Positions 22,677 through 31,900 of a stretch of 37,981 bases of DNA are shown one piece after another. How positions within the stretch are numbered: position 1 is the stretch's first letter; each line of letters starts with the position of its first letter. This DNA is from Candidatus Aenigmatarchaeota archaeon. Lineage in GTDB: Archaea > Aenigmatarchaeota > Aenigmatarchaeia > GW2011-AR5. The translations under genes and the position numbers were made by a program. The notes beneath the pieces are model-generated. The model worked only from the letters and a program-made list of their open reading frames with translations, searched no databases and was not told where the DNA came from. The stretch lies in assembly GCA_016198685.1 (NCBI GenBank), contig JACQID010000001.1, positions 1 through 37,981 on the forward strand, written 5' to 3'.

Positions 22677-22850
22677 TCAAGATTTCTGTTTGTTCAGCGA
22701 GCCTGTAAAATTCAGGTATCCCGTTAATGCCTCATTTTTTAGCAACCGCCCGCTCAACCTTTCCAGCGTACAGACGACAGCATGCACTGCAAGAGGAGGA
22801 TAAGCCTCAAGATTAGAAATTGTCAGCTTCTCATATATTTCTTTTCCCAT
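22677..22850 (-). CDS. Possible small protein overlapping the rhomboid 3' end
   Basis: 57 residues starting MGKEIYEKLTISNLEAYPPL, with two amphipathic helices (VHAVVCTLERLSGRLL and a later one). The ATG lies inside the last ten codons of the rhomboid gene in another frame, an overlap seen in coupled operons. No ribosome-binding site or family match supports it. The alternative is chance open reading in the 3' region. Confidence 0.35.
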   Translation of the reverse strand: MGKEIYEKLTISNLEAYPPLAVHAVVCTLERLSGRLLKNEALTGYLNFTGSLNKQKS

Positions 22851-23437
22851 TTCTCTAACCTGCTTTCTGACACAGGATAATGCTGTTCTTGTTCTTTTTC
22901 CTCGGGAAAATTCGGGCTCAAGAAGATAATGGAAATCGCAGCTCCGAAAAGCAGCCCGGCTATGTGAGCGGCGTTCGCAATGCCAGAAGGCGCGAACATG
23001 CCGAGCAAATCGATGAGAAGCCAGACACCAGCTGCAGCCAGCATGGGCATCGGGATTCCCATGACCCACACAGTCATACGAGGCCTTAGTGCGGCAAGGG
23101 CGCCCAGAACGCCGAAAATCGCCCCGGATGCCCCGAGTGACGCTTCGTAGAAAAATAGCGTTGCTATGCTTGCAATGATGCCGGCGGAAAAGTATAACAA
23201 GAGAAAGCGGCTTCTGCCTATTATGCTTTCAAGTATAGTTCCGAATAAGAGAAGCGCGAAAAGATTGGACAAGAGATGCGTCAGACTGCCATGAAGAAAC
23301 ATCGAAGTTATGAGTGTCCATGGCCGCTCCGTCACTTCAGATGAAACAAGCACGAAACTATCCGTAAAGCCTTCGACAGTCGTCTGGAGCAAGAATATGA
23401 CCACCATTATTGCCGAGAGTTTGATGGAATCATACAT
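22823..23437 (-). CDS. Rhomboid-family intramembrane serine protease
   Basis: 204 residues with six predicted helices. It cleaves transmembrane proteins within the bilayer. Seen: HLLSN (His54, Asn58) in helix 2, the catalytic Ser104 in GASGAIFG, and the catalytic His158 in NAAHIAGLLFG, so the Ser-His dyad and oxyanion residues are complete. Short charged C-terminus (KWEKKYMRS). It starts six bases after the Cas4/RecB-like nuclease gene and is probably cotranscribed with it. Substrates cannot be predicted; nearby single-pass surface proteins are candidates. Confidence 0.94.
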   Translation of the reverse strand: MYDSIKLSAIMVVIFLLQTTVEGFTDSFVLVSSEVTERPWTLITSMFLHGSLTHLLSNLFALLLFGTILESIIGRSRFLLLYFSAGIIASIATLFFYEASLGASGAIFGVLGALAALRPRMTVWVMGIPMPMLAAAGVWLLIDLLGMFAPSGIANAAHIAGLLFGAAISIIFLSPNFPEEKEQEQHYPVSESRLEKWEKKYMRS

Positions 23438-23443
23438 AAATAT

Positions 23444-24127
23444 CTAAGGCCATTCCTTTGATTTCGGCGTAGCCGAATAACATTTGTCGTTGTATTCGCA
23501 GAACCTGCACATCCATATGCTTTTGGGGCTGCCGCGCGCTTCGGGTATCGGCAGAACATCATTGACAAGGCACTTGTGCAGGGCCTTGAACCTGTTTATG
23601 ACGGCTTTCACCTTGGCTTCGTCGTATTTGGCCGGAAACCACTTCGTCTGCAAGTTTGTTTTATCGACATACAAAACGACTCCGTCATGGACCCCAAGGA
23701 TGTGCATGTAAAGCTGGAGCTGCGATTCATGCGCAGAGGATGCTTCGTTGATGTATGCTATGCTTTTCGAGGATTTGACTTCGACCAGCAACTGCGTGCC
23801 GTCTGCTTTAAGGAGAATCAGGTCGTCTATCCTGCCGGAAATGACAAAATCCTCTACCTGCTCCTTGAAAGGAAATTCTTCCTTGAGCAGCTCTATGTGC
23901 GGATTCTTGTCGCTTTTGAGCACCTTTGCGATGAAATCATGCATGATGTTTCCGAGCTCGAATATCTTTATCTGGGCGGGGGCAAATTCAATCGGCTCCT
24001 TATAAGAATACCAGACTTTTCGGAGGCAATATCCTATCTCGCTGGGGTAATATCTGCCTATTTCCTTCTTCTTCTTTTCGTGATCAAAGAAAGCGTCTAT
24101 CATGGCATTGAAGTCGGGAGGTTGCAT
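23444..24127 (-). CDS. Cas4/RecB-like PD-(D/E)XK nuclease with Fe-S cluster Cys
   Basis: 227 residues. The nuclease core shows GNIMHDF (His63), GRIDDLIL (Asp101), LLVEVKSSK (Glu116, Lys118) and SQLQLY (Gln136). Four Cys typical of the Cas4/AddB iron-sulfur cluster are present: Cys34 in GYCLRKVWY and Cys207, Cys210, Cys216 in CRFCEYNDKC. Expected activity is on single-stranded or 5' DNA ends. No CRISPR array or cas gene is in the window, so a repair or DNA-end processing role is more likely than spacer acquisition. Leaderless start predicted from the divergent promoter region. Upstream of the rhomboid gene in the same operon. Confidence 0.9.
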   Translation of the reverse strand: MQPPDFNAMIDAFFDHEKKKKEIGRYYPSEIGYCLRKVWYSYKEPIEFAPAQIKIFELGNIMHDFIAKVLKSDKNPHIELLKEEFPFKEQVEDFVISGRIDDLILLKADGTQLLVEVKSSKSIAYINEASSAHESQLQLYMHILGVHDGVVLYVDKTNLQTKWFPAKYDEAKVKAVINRFKALHKCLVNDVLPIPEARGSPKSIWMCRFCEYNDKCYSATPKSKEWP

Positions 24128-24160
24128 GATTTAAACTGCTCTGAAGAGATAAATAATGTC
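24128..24160. promoter_or_regulatory. Interleaved divergent promoters in a 33-base gap
   Basis: GATTTAAAC (24128-24136) lies about 29 bases before the plus-strand ATG at 24161. The minus-strand element ATTATTTATCTC (24146-24157) lies about 25 bases before the minus-strand ATG at 24127. Each TATA box therefore sits next to the other gene's start, and the two leaderless transcripts must begin in overlapping DNA. Confidence 0.55.
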
Positions 24161-25699
24161 ATGATCGATGTTCCAGCCTTCTGGCGGTCTTTAAGCAAAA
24201 GTCAGAGATATCTTGGAATTGTGATTCTGGCAGCTATTTTTTACGCCTCAACTCTGTCATTGATATCGATTTACAAGATGAACCATTTTTCTTATCCGGA
24301 TTTTGATCTTGGATTTGCAGATCAGTCAATTTGGCTCTTGGCTAACGGAAACGAGCCATTTTCAACTGTAAGAGGAGTTCATGTTTTCGGGGATCACATG
24401 CATTTTATCTATCTAATCATAGCCCCGCTTTATTGGATCTGGAGCGATGTAAGAATACTGTTGATTTTTCAGAGCTTTATCCTGGCATCGGGCTTAATGC
24501 CCCTTTATCTGATAGCAAAAGATAAGCTAGGCAACGGAAAAATACCTGTTATTTTATCATTCACGTATCTTCTCTACCCGGCACTTCATTATCTCAATTT
24601 AGACAATTTTCATTCTGTGAGTTTGGGAGTTCCATTGTTTCTTTGGGCATTCTATTTTTTGGGAAAGAGGGAATACAAAATGCTATCCGTAGTTATCTTT
24701 CTTCTATTGCTTATCAGAGAAGAGTATGTCTTTACAATATTCTTGATGGGACTTTATACAGCCGTAAAATATGATAGGAAAAAAGGTGCTATAATTTCGG
24801 CTGTAGCGATCGCATGGCTGCTTCTTATGACAAATGTTATTTTTCCTTATTTCAGCGGCGTAGAATATCTTCAGTCGGGCAGAGTCGGATTGAAAGAATA
24901 TGGCTCCTCAATGCCCGAAATAATTCTAAATATGGCAAGCAATCCGGTTAGCGTGGCAAATAAAATATTCACTGAACATAATTATCAATATTTTACAGAT
25001 TTATTCGCGCCTCTGGGATTTATACCACTTCTTTATGCGCCTGTTATTTTACTCTCGTTTCCGGCGATGGGATTGAATATGGTCATTGACTGGCCTTATG
25101 CAAGTACTATTCACTATCATCACACAACGGCAATAATACCTTTTGTTTTTATTTCACTTATATATGCGCTTGATCATGCAAGCAAGATCGCGATCCGTTA
25201 TTTAAAGGTCAAAAGGTGTGTTGCCCTGAAATGCTTGGTAGCTCTCGTAATTGTGTCAAGTCTATATGCAAATATTTCCATGTCGCCTGAGTATACCAGA
25301 ATTTCCAATCCCGAAAGAATAGCTTACATGATTTTCAACATCAACACATTTAGTTCCGAGGAAAATGCCAGGTATGAAGCCATGAGTAGAATACCTTCAA
25401 ATGCGACTGTGTCATCCGGTTATTTATTTCTAGCTCACTTGAGCCAGCGGGAAATAGTTTACCTTTTTCCTAATCCATTCAAGGAAGCTTACTGGGGACT
25501 GGAGAACGGCAAATACATGCCTTCCCCGCCGACTTGGGATACGGATTATATAATTATAGATCGATATATGAGCAATGATGAAAGATCTATGGTAGAAAAC
25601 TTTATTACTTCAGGAGTTTATCGTTTGGTATATGAAAGTCATAATATAAGATTACTGGAAAGAAATCCTTCGATACCATTAGACGCGTTGCCTCCATAA
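24161..25699 (+). CDS. DUF2079-family membrane protein (GT-C-like)
   Basis: 512 residues from the ATG at 24161; the reading frame stays open farther upstream only as antisense of the nuclease gene. About ten to twelve hydrophobic helices. The DUF2079 signature is visible in the first loop: DFDLGFADQSIW (48-59), then STVRG and FGDHMHFI (76-83). Acidic residues in the first extracytoplasmic loop recall GT-C glycosyltransferases that use lipid-linked sugars, but enzyme activity is not established for the family. A C-terminal soluble segment of about 130 residues follows. It overlaps the convergent GT2 gene by 21 bases; function in surface glycan assembly is inferred from that neighbourhood. Confidence 0.87.
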   Translation: MIDVPAFWRSLSKSQRYLGIVILAAIFYASTLSLISIYKMNHFSYPDFDLGFADQSIWLLANGNEPFSTVRGVHVFGDHMHFIYLIIAPLYWIWSDVRILLIFQSFILASGLMPLYLIAKDKLGNGKIPVILSFTYLLYPALHYLNLDNFHSVSLGVPLFLWAFYFLGKREYKMLSVVIFLLLLIREEYVFTIFLMGLYTAVKYDRKKGAIISAVAIAWLLLMTNVIFPYFSGVEYLQSGRVGLKEYGSSMPEIILNMASNPVSVANKIFTEHNYQYFTDLFAPLGFIPLLYAPVILLSFPAMGLNMVIDWPYASTIHYHHTTAIIPFVFISLIYALDHASKIAIRYLKVKRCVALKCLVALVIVSSLYANISMSPEYTRISNPERIAYMIFNINTFSSEENARYEAMSRIPSNATVSSGYLFLAHLSQREIVYLFPNPFKEAYWGLENGKYMPSPPTWDTDYIIIDRYMSNDERSMVENFITSGVYRLVYESHNIRLLERNPSIPLDALPP

Positions 25700-26350
25700 A
25701 GCGATTTTGAGGATCCCAATTAGCATCCTAAGGATATCGGTCTTCTTTACTGTGCTGCTTCTCGTTTCTTTAATGTCAACTTTATGTTCGTATATTTTGC
25801 CGCCTTTTTTCTTTACCTGAGCAAGAAGCTCGACATCAAACTCAAAACCTCTTGTTACAAAATTTGCCGGAAGAAACGACTTCTTGAAGACTTTCATCCC
25901 GGCTTGCGTGTCAGAGATATTTAGATCAAAAAAGCTGTTCACGAGAAAATTCCAGCATCTCCCATATATTTTTCTCATGCCACTTTCTTTTACCTGTCCA
26001 AAACTGGCACCATTCCATTTCGAGGCGATAACGCAGTCATATGCAGGAATCTTTGATAGCATGAATTTCAAATCTTTGGCAGAAAATGACATATCAGCAT
26101 CTATGAATCCTATCACATCATTTGAAGAATGCTTAAGTCCTTCTATAATGGCGCCTCCTTTCCCCAATTTATCCGGATAATTTGCTACTTTTATGCCGCC
26201 GAATTTTCCGGCAATGATGGAGGTATTATCGATGCAACCGTTGCAGATTATTATAATTTCAATATGTTTGAGTTCTTGTTGGATGCTTGTAATTCTCTCC
26301 GCAATAGTTTTTTCTGCATTATATGCAGGTATTATTATAGAAACGTTCAT
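25679..26350 (-). CDS. Family 2 glycosyltransferase (polyprenyl-phosphate sugar type)
   Basis: 223 residues, a single GT-A catalytic domain with no membrane helix. Seen: VSIIIPAYNAEKTI at the start, LGKGGAI (62-68) for nucleotide-sugar binding, the metal-binding DAD (84-86) in GFIDADMSF, DTQAGMKVF and GFEFDVELL. This is the pattern of dolichyl-phosphate mannose or glucose synthases, so it probably loads a sugar onto a lipid carrier in the cytoplasm. Last gene of a tight operon: it starts two bases after the stop of the PTPS-related membrane protein. Confidence 0.92.
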   Translation of the reverse strand: MNVSIIIPAYNAEKTIAERITSIQQELKHIEIIIICNGCIDNTSIIAGKFGGIKVANYPDKLGKGGAIIEGLKHSSNDVIGFIDADMSFSAKDLKFMLSKIPAYDCVIASKWNGASFGQVKESGMRKIYGRCWNFLVNSFFDLNISDTQAGMKVFKKSFLPANFVTRGFEFDVELLAQVKKKGGKIYEHKVDIKETRSSTVKKTDILRMLIGILKIALWRQRV

Positions 26351-26352
26351 GA

Positions 26353-28440
26353 TTACTTAGCGACTCTGAACGTTTTATTCCTTATGAATTGTTGATATGT
26401 CTTTAATCGGGAGAAACCTCGTCCGGCAAACACAATATATGACATTGCCACAATCGAAAGAATTTTTCCTATAACGTCAATTATTGTATCGGAATAATAC
26501 AATTTAACGTTCTGTTTTTCAGGAATTATCATCATGAATGAAGGCGATGCGAGATATATTTTTTTGGCGCCTTCTACATGCCAGTTAGGGAAATAAGAGA
26601 CCTTGACGAGCAGAGGCTCGCCTATGCAGTCGGTAGTAATGTATATTTCATCTTCCCGCATATCTTCGGTGATATTGCACTTCTCTGCCGGGACTTCTCT
26701 TGCATCATCCAAGCTGTTTATTTTCTGGAATGGCAAATCTTCATTTGTATATATGACCGGCATTTCGGAGTTTCTTCCCATCCATTCCATGGACATTGCC
26801 TTCCAATCGCTGCCCGCATAAATAACAGGCTCGTATTTAGGCCTTTCGACATATCTGCTTTCTCCAAGAACTTCATATACGGTTAAAGGCCCTGCATCGT
26901 CAATTAATAAAAACCTTTCATCGGAAGCAAGCGCATCCTTTAATTTCTGGCTGCTGGCAACTATGTAACGTATGTTAAACAGCTTGATATGAGTCATGGC
27001 ATTGGCAGGATTGAAAAAAGTGCAGCGGATCGTGGATATCGGGCATGTGGGAGTTTCTGAAAGTTCGGATTGGAGATAAAAATGATAGGGCGACGATAGT
27101 GCCGATTCTATCAACAAGCCTTCCATCCCGGCTTTATTCGTGAAATATGGGATATTCTCCAGTGCGCGCGGTGAACCGAACATATAATTATGCCGTTCGG
27201 CATATTCGTGAAATACCCGTCCGTCGGGAAGTGACGATAATAATGCGCTTAATTCTTGCATGGATTCCCATTCCGGCTTGTCTTCAAAGCCGCTATAATT
27301 CCATGATATCCAGTGATGTATGAACGTGACGTTAAAAGCTATATACAATAGCGTAACTATAGCTATTATCACAGGCACTGCGACAAGAAATCTTTGCCTG
27401 ACAAATCGTGTAGCAAGGCAATACATGCCGTATGCCGCTATTGCCATTGAAAATATGTAATAAAACGGCAGGAATCTTGTATTCCATATGTATCCGGGCG
27501 GCGATATGAAGTAAAGCAAGACGGATAAAAGCGCTATATAGGCAAAATAGAAAATTCTTTTCTCATGATTCTTATATGCAAAGTAAATTCCGGCCAGTGC
27601 CATGGCAAAGAACGGATAAAGAACCGGCGGGGCGATGAATTCAATGCCGCTGCTGGGCGTGAAACCCATGGAAACAGAATAACCGACGTTGGCGAGCAAG
27701 GGAAGCGCCCAGAATGCGGCTAGCCCAAACGAAAGAGCGTATACTTTGAAGAGATATTTGAGATTTTCGGTTATTCTGCCCGAAAGAAGGAAATATGAAG
27801 ATGAAAGGACCGCCATTATGACAGGAATCAAATGGAACAGGCTCATTATAGCGAGCAAAAGAGAATTAGACGGGATAGAACCCGATTTTTGGATTCCTTG
27901 GTATAGCGAACAAAGGAAAAAAAGCGAAAGAGCCATGCTGATGGCAAATGAAAATTGACCGGCAAGAGAAGAAGGTATGTTTCCTCCGTACATGGAGAAG
28001 TTCTCAAGGAATAGGAAAGGAAGTATAAAGAGGGCAGTTATTGCAGGAAGCGGGAATGGAAACTCTAATTTCTTCATTCCGAAGAAGGCGCATAACGGCA
28101 TAAGAAATGCCGGTAACACAGTCACTAACTTGAATGCTATATTAAATGGAATGATGTAGCTGATTAGGGCAATCAGCAAGTATGCCATTGGAAAATAAAA
28201 TACGAACATCGGAAAGCCTGCATACCATCCAGGGCTCCATCCTGTAATCTTGTATTCCGGCAAAAGATGCGTTTTCATGTAATGCGCAAGATAGTTGTGC
28301 GACGTCGTGTCTCCTCCCGAAGTAGTAGTATCCGAAAAAATCAGTTCCGGCCGGAAATAACTAAAAAGAAAGAGAAAGACAGCTAATATTGCCAGTGAAT
28401 TCGCAATTTTCTCCTTATTTACGGATAAAGATAATGACAT
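26353..28440 (-). CDS. Large PTPS-related/YfhO-like membrane protein, probable GT-C glycosyltransferase
   Basis: 695 residues from the ATG at 28440 (MSLSLSVNKEK); an in-frame start at 28461 would overlap the PAP2 gene. About twelve helices in the first 440 residues, then a soluble extracytoplasmic domain and one last helix near the C-terminus. The first loop has GGDTTSHNYL followed by ITGWSPGWYAGFPMF, the pattern of Pfam PTPS_related membrane proteins, which despite the name are not pterin enzymes. A YFPNWHVEG near the end is typical of YfhO-like proteins. These resemble transferases that move a sugar from a lipid carrier to a target. Middle gene of the PAP2-GT2 operon with two-base gaps on both sides. 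Confidence 0.85.
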   Translation of the reverse strand: MSLSLSVNKEKIANSLAILAVFLFLFSYFRPELIFSDTTTSGGDTTSHNYLAHYMKTHLLPEYKITGWSPGWYAGFPMFVFYFPMAYLLIALISYIIPFNIAFKLVTVLPAFLMPLCAFFGMKKLEFPFPLPAITALFILPFLFLENFSMYGGNIPSSLAGQFSFAISMALSLFFLCSLYQGIQKSGSIPSNSLLLAIMSLFHLIPVIMAVLSSSYFLLSGRITENLKYLFKVYALSFGLAAFWALPLLANVGYSVSMGFTPSSGIEFIAPPVLYPFFAMALAGIYFAYKNHEKRIFYFAYIALLSVLLYFISPPGYIWNTRFLPFYYIFSMAIAAYGMYCLATRFVRQRFLVAVPVIIAIVTLLYIAFNVTFIHHWISWNYSGFEDKPEWESMQELSALLSSLPDGRVFHEYAERHNYMFGSPRALENIPYFTNKAGMEGLLIESALSSPYHFYLQSELSETPTCPISTIRCTFFNPANAMTHIKLFNIRYIVASSQKLKDALASDERFLLIDDAGPLTVYEVLGESRYVERPKYEPVIYAGSDWKAMSMEWMGRNSEMPVIYTNEDLPFQKINSLDDAREVPAEKCNITEDMREDEIYITTDCIGEPLLVKVSYFPNWHVEGAKKIYLASPSFMMIIPEKQNVKLYYSDTIIDVIGKILSIVAMSYIVFAGRGFSRLKTYQQFIRNKTFRVAK

Positions 28441-28442
28441 AG

Positions 28443-28910
28443 TTATCCTATGAATGCCCAATAACCTATCGCAACTCCAATTAATATTCCTGCGCCGACA
28501 TCCGACAGATAATGCCTTTTTAGGGCAACGCGGCTGGCGGCGACGGACGCGAGAAGTAGCAAGCCGACAGCCGACATTATATAGTCTTTGCCGAAAAAGA
28601 ATGCCATATAAAGCAACGTGGCCCTTGCGGCGTGAACGCTGGGAAAAGAAGAGTTCTCAAGGCGCTCAAGAAGGGTCGGGAAATGATTCTTATGCACATC
28701 CGGTCTCCTCTTGAAGTACAGGAACTTGACAGAATAGACAATCGAGAACAAAATGCCAAGAGCCATGAGCATCCTGAAGGCAAGGGCGGAATCTGCAATA
28801 CCCAAATATGCCATGAGCACCGCATAAAACGGTAGGCCTCCCAGGACGCTGGCATCACTCACGAAATTTTTATATAATGTGACTGCCGCGAACCTCATTC
28901 CAAGCTTCAT
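28443..28910 (-). CDS. PAP2-family membrane phosphatase
   Basis: 155 residues from the ATG at 28910 (MKLGMRF); a TTG at 28919 and an ATG at 28898 are alternatives, the latter 27 bases from a TATA-like GATATATCC. All three PAP2 motifs are complete: K-x6-RP in KFLYFKRRP, PSVH in the SFPSVHAAR loop, and SR-x5-H-x3-D in SRVALKRHYLSD. Four or five helices. Family members remove phosphate from phosphatidate or polyprenyl diphosphate. Beside two glycan-transfer genes in the same operon, recycling of a polyprenyl carrier is the likeliest job. Confidence 0.9.
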   Translation of the reverse strand: MKLGMRFAAVTLYKNFVSDASVLGGLPFYAVLMAYLGIADSALAFRMLMALGILFSIVYSVKFLYFKRRPDVHKNHFPTLLERLENSSFPSVHAARATLLYMAFFFGKDYIMSAVGLLLLASVAASRVALKRHYLSDVGAGILIGVAIGYWAFIG

Positions 28911-28937
28911 GTCGCTCAAGGATATATCACATGAAAC

Positions 28938-28947
28938 CTTTTTATTG
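28938..28947 (+). promoter_or_regulatory. TATA box for the large secreted protein
   Basis: CTTTTTATTG, centred 27 bases before the ATG at 28969; this favours 28969 over the ATG at 28960. Confidence 0.5.
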
Positions 28948-28968
28948 TAAGTCTGTAATATGTCTGCT

Positions 28969-31900
28969 ATGCATAAGGGCTGGCTTCTCGCAGCATTTGT
29001 CGTGGTTTCACTTTTTCAGGCATCCCATGCCGGCGAATGGAAAGAATGTTCTTCAGCGAATCTTGGGGAAGAAATCGGGGTTGATTCTAAAACATATACA
29101 TGCTGCTATGTCAGCAGCAGTGCACAATGGAAGGACGATGTCATGGCATGTGACAGGCCTGTTGTCACGGTGACACACAGTCCTGCATCCGTAGGAATCG
29201 GGGCAGCCGTGGGCTTTACCGCTACTGCGACAAGCTCCCTGCCTCTCAGTTCAATCATCATATTTATTGATGAGAATGATAACAAAATCGATGCCGATGG
29301 CAAAAATTCATATGAATTGCAGTTAACAAGCCCTGCATGCACCGGACAGGCAGCTCTTGGGCCAAAGACTTGTACATATTCCTCTCCGTCAAGAACTTAC
29401 AATACAGATGGACAAATAGTAAATTACAAAGCGTTTGCGCAGGGCAGCAAAGGACGGATATCGGATGTTACATCTCCAAAATCATTCACTGTCTCATCAA
29501 ACCCGATTCCCGTGTCTGCGATAACAGTCACGCCTGACAGGGAATGGTACGGGCCTGCCCATGCATCGGCAACCTTGCGATTTGATTATTCCGATGCCAG
29601 TAGCGTCGGGAATGAAAAACTTCAGCAATGCGAATACACTATAACAAGGGCAGGCACGCCTACGACTACAAGCGTTTCCTGCTCCAGCGTTGGTTCAGCC
29701 ACGCAATCTACTAGCCTGATATTAAGCGATTGTGGCCAGGGGGCGAGTGGGTGCGTTGCGAGCGCAAGAGCCAAAGACAACAGGGATTTCATATCACCAG
29801 TCACGCGCAACATTGGCGTTGACAGGACAAGTCCTTCAGCGACATCTCCTGTGCCTGGTGCGTCTTGCACCGCAGCTGCAGGGAAGGTTGCGAAAGGAGA
29901 AACCGTAGTTTACAGCTCAACAGCATCAGACGCTCTGAGCGGGGTAGCTGGAGGAACGTGCAAATTGCAGATAAAGAAAGCTTCTGATTCCTGGGCATCG
30001 GCAACAGAGTATCCGTTTACCGGCGGCTGCTCGGGAGCATGCAGCACGCCGGTTTCAGGGCCTGCTTCCCTCACAGAGCCGGGCATCTATAATACCAGAG
30101 TATTATGCATTGACAACGCCGGCAATGCAATGACTGATAATACTAATATCGACAATGTTGAGGTCACGAATGAAGAATGCTCATCGATTTTTGAGGTGAC
30201 GGTAACGGATTCCAAAGATCCTGTCGAAAGGATTGAAGCTTTTGCGTACACTGTAAATGTCAAGAATACAAGAGCTGCAACAGCAAACGCTGTATCGTTC
30301 AGCCTTGTTCTTCCGGCGGCGTTTGCTGACTTTCTTGGAACTCCGGAATCATGCTCGCAATCCGAAAGCACCATGACGTGCCAGATAGGAAACCTTGCAG
30401 GCGAAGGCGAATCGTCAACGACCATAAGTGTCAGTTCCAAGGAGTCCGTAGGCACATTCCGGGTCGATGCAACCGCGATAGATGCGGCAGGCTCGACAGG
30501 CTACGGAAATCAGCTAACAACAGTGATTGCGGGTTCTTCTTCGACGACAACTTTGCCGGCAGGACCAGTGGCTCCGCCAAGCGGCGCGTGCAGCACAGAA
30601 GGCGCAGAGCAGTGCGTTGGCGGACGGCATTATGTCTGCCAGAACGTGGGCAGCAGCTTGTGCGCTTCAGGAACTGACAGGCAAAGGTACAATGACGGGA
30701 TGTCAGGATGCGAGAAATCCGGATCCGGAGGCATTACCCAGGATCAGGCGGCAAGTCTGTGCGCATCCGGAACTCATCTATGCACGCTTGACGAATACTT
30801 GAGCAATGGAGGAAGAACAACGCCGCCTGACCTAAGATTTTACAGGCTTGGGGACTCTACAACGCGATATCTTGACACATCATGCTCAGGAACTCCATAC
30901 TTCCTTCCGGGTTCCGGGGGGTGTCTTGTAGCAAGGCAAGTTACAAATGGTTATAGTCCTAATGCAGCATCATGCGCAACTGCCACCCAAGGCTATTTCG
31001 GTTATTCATATCCCGAGTCGGGATATGGCAGTTATTGGGATCCGGTTATTTCAAACAGACGTTTTGATTATGCCGGAACGTGTTATGATACTACAGGTTA
31101 TGGTAGCGATGATGTTAAAGGTGCCGTGTGTTGTGGCATCCGCGCGCCTTCGCTCCAATGGCAGGATGTCGGAGCGTGCGTTCCGGACTTTTCAATAAGC
31201 CATGATCCCAATCCTCTGACGCTCGCGCCGGGCGAGATGGGTATTGCAAATGTGAACATAGATCCTATTAACGAGTTTACAGGCAATGTTCGGCTCTCAG
31301 GCTCTTGGAGTGGAACTCCTCTTCCTGGAGACGCTATTACTGAAGAAGGCAGGAATTTCCTATATATACCGGATTCAATTAGCCCTGCAGCGCCCGGACA
31401 GCTTTTCATATACGCAGACAGGGCAACGCCCTTTAGGGATTATACAATGAGGACTACAGGAACTTCTGGAAGCCTTATCCGGACTGGAGACCTCACGGTT
31501 CGCGTAGGGACTCCTGAAGGCTTTGCGGTTGTTTATCCGTCGCCGATTCTGATCATAAAGAAGCATCAGAAAGGCAATGCCGTTGGAATAGCGAATGTCG
31601 AGATAATACCATCCGCTTTCGCGCAGCCTGTAACGCTTTCAGGCAGATGGCTCGATGATGCGCCTGCAGGAGTAACGTTCCTGTTTAACCCTGCGGTAAG
31701 CATTGCATCAGAGGGAACGAGAGAATCGGATCTCATAATGACAGTCCCTGCTCTTGCTCCCGAGGGAGTATACATACTTGAAACTATAGGCACGGCAGCG
31801 ACAGGCGAGAGGAACACGTATCTTATTGTAATAATAGAGTCTCCAGGAACCGAGCCTTTCATAATAGGGCCTGACATGATAACGGTCAACGACATAAAAT

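Noticed and set aside
22851-23069. Longer start for the small frame at 22677-22850
   Set aside because: The upstream part is entirely out of frame with, and inside, the rhomboid gene and is rich in Arg, His and Cys in a non-protein-like way.
23576-24160. N-terminal extension of the DUF2079 protein
   Set aside because: It is antisense to the Cas4-like nuclease, lies before the promoter and has no membrane-protein character; the family's sequence begins after 24161.
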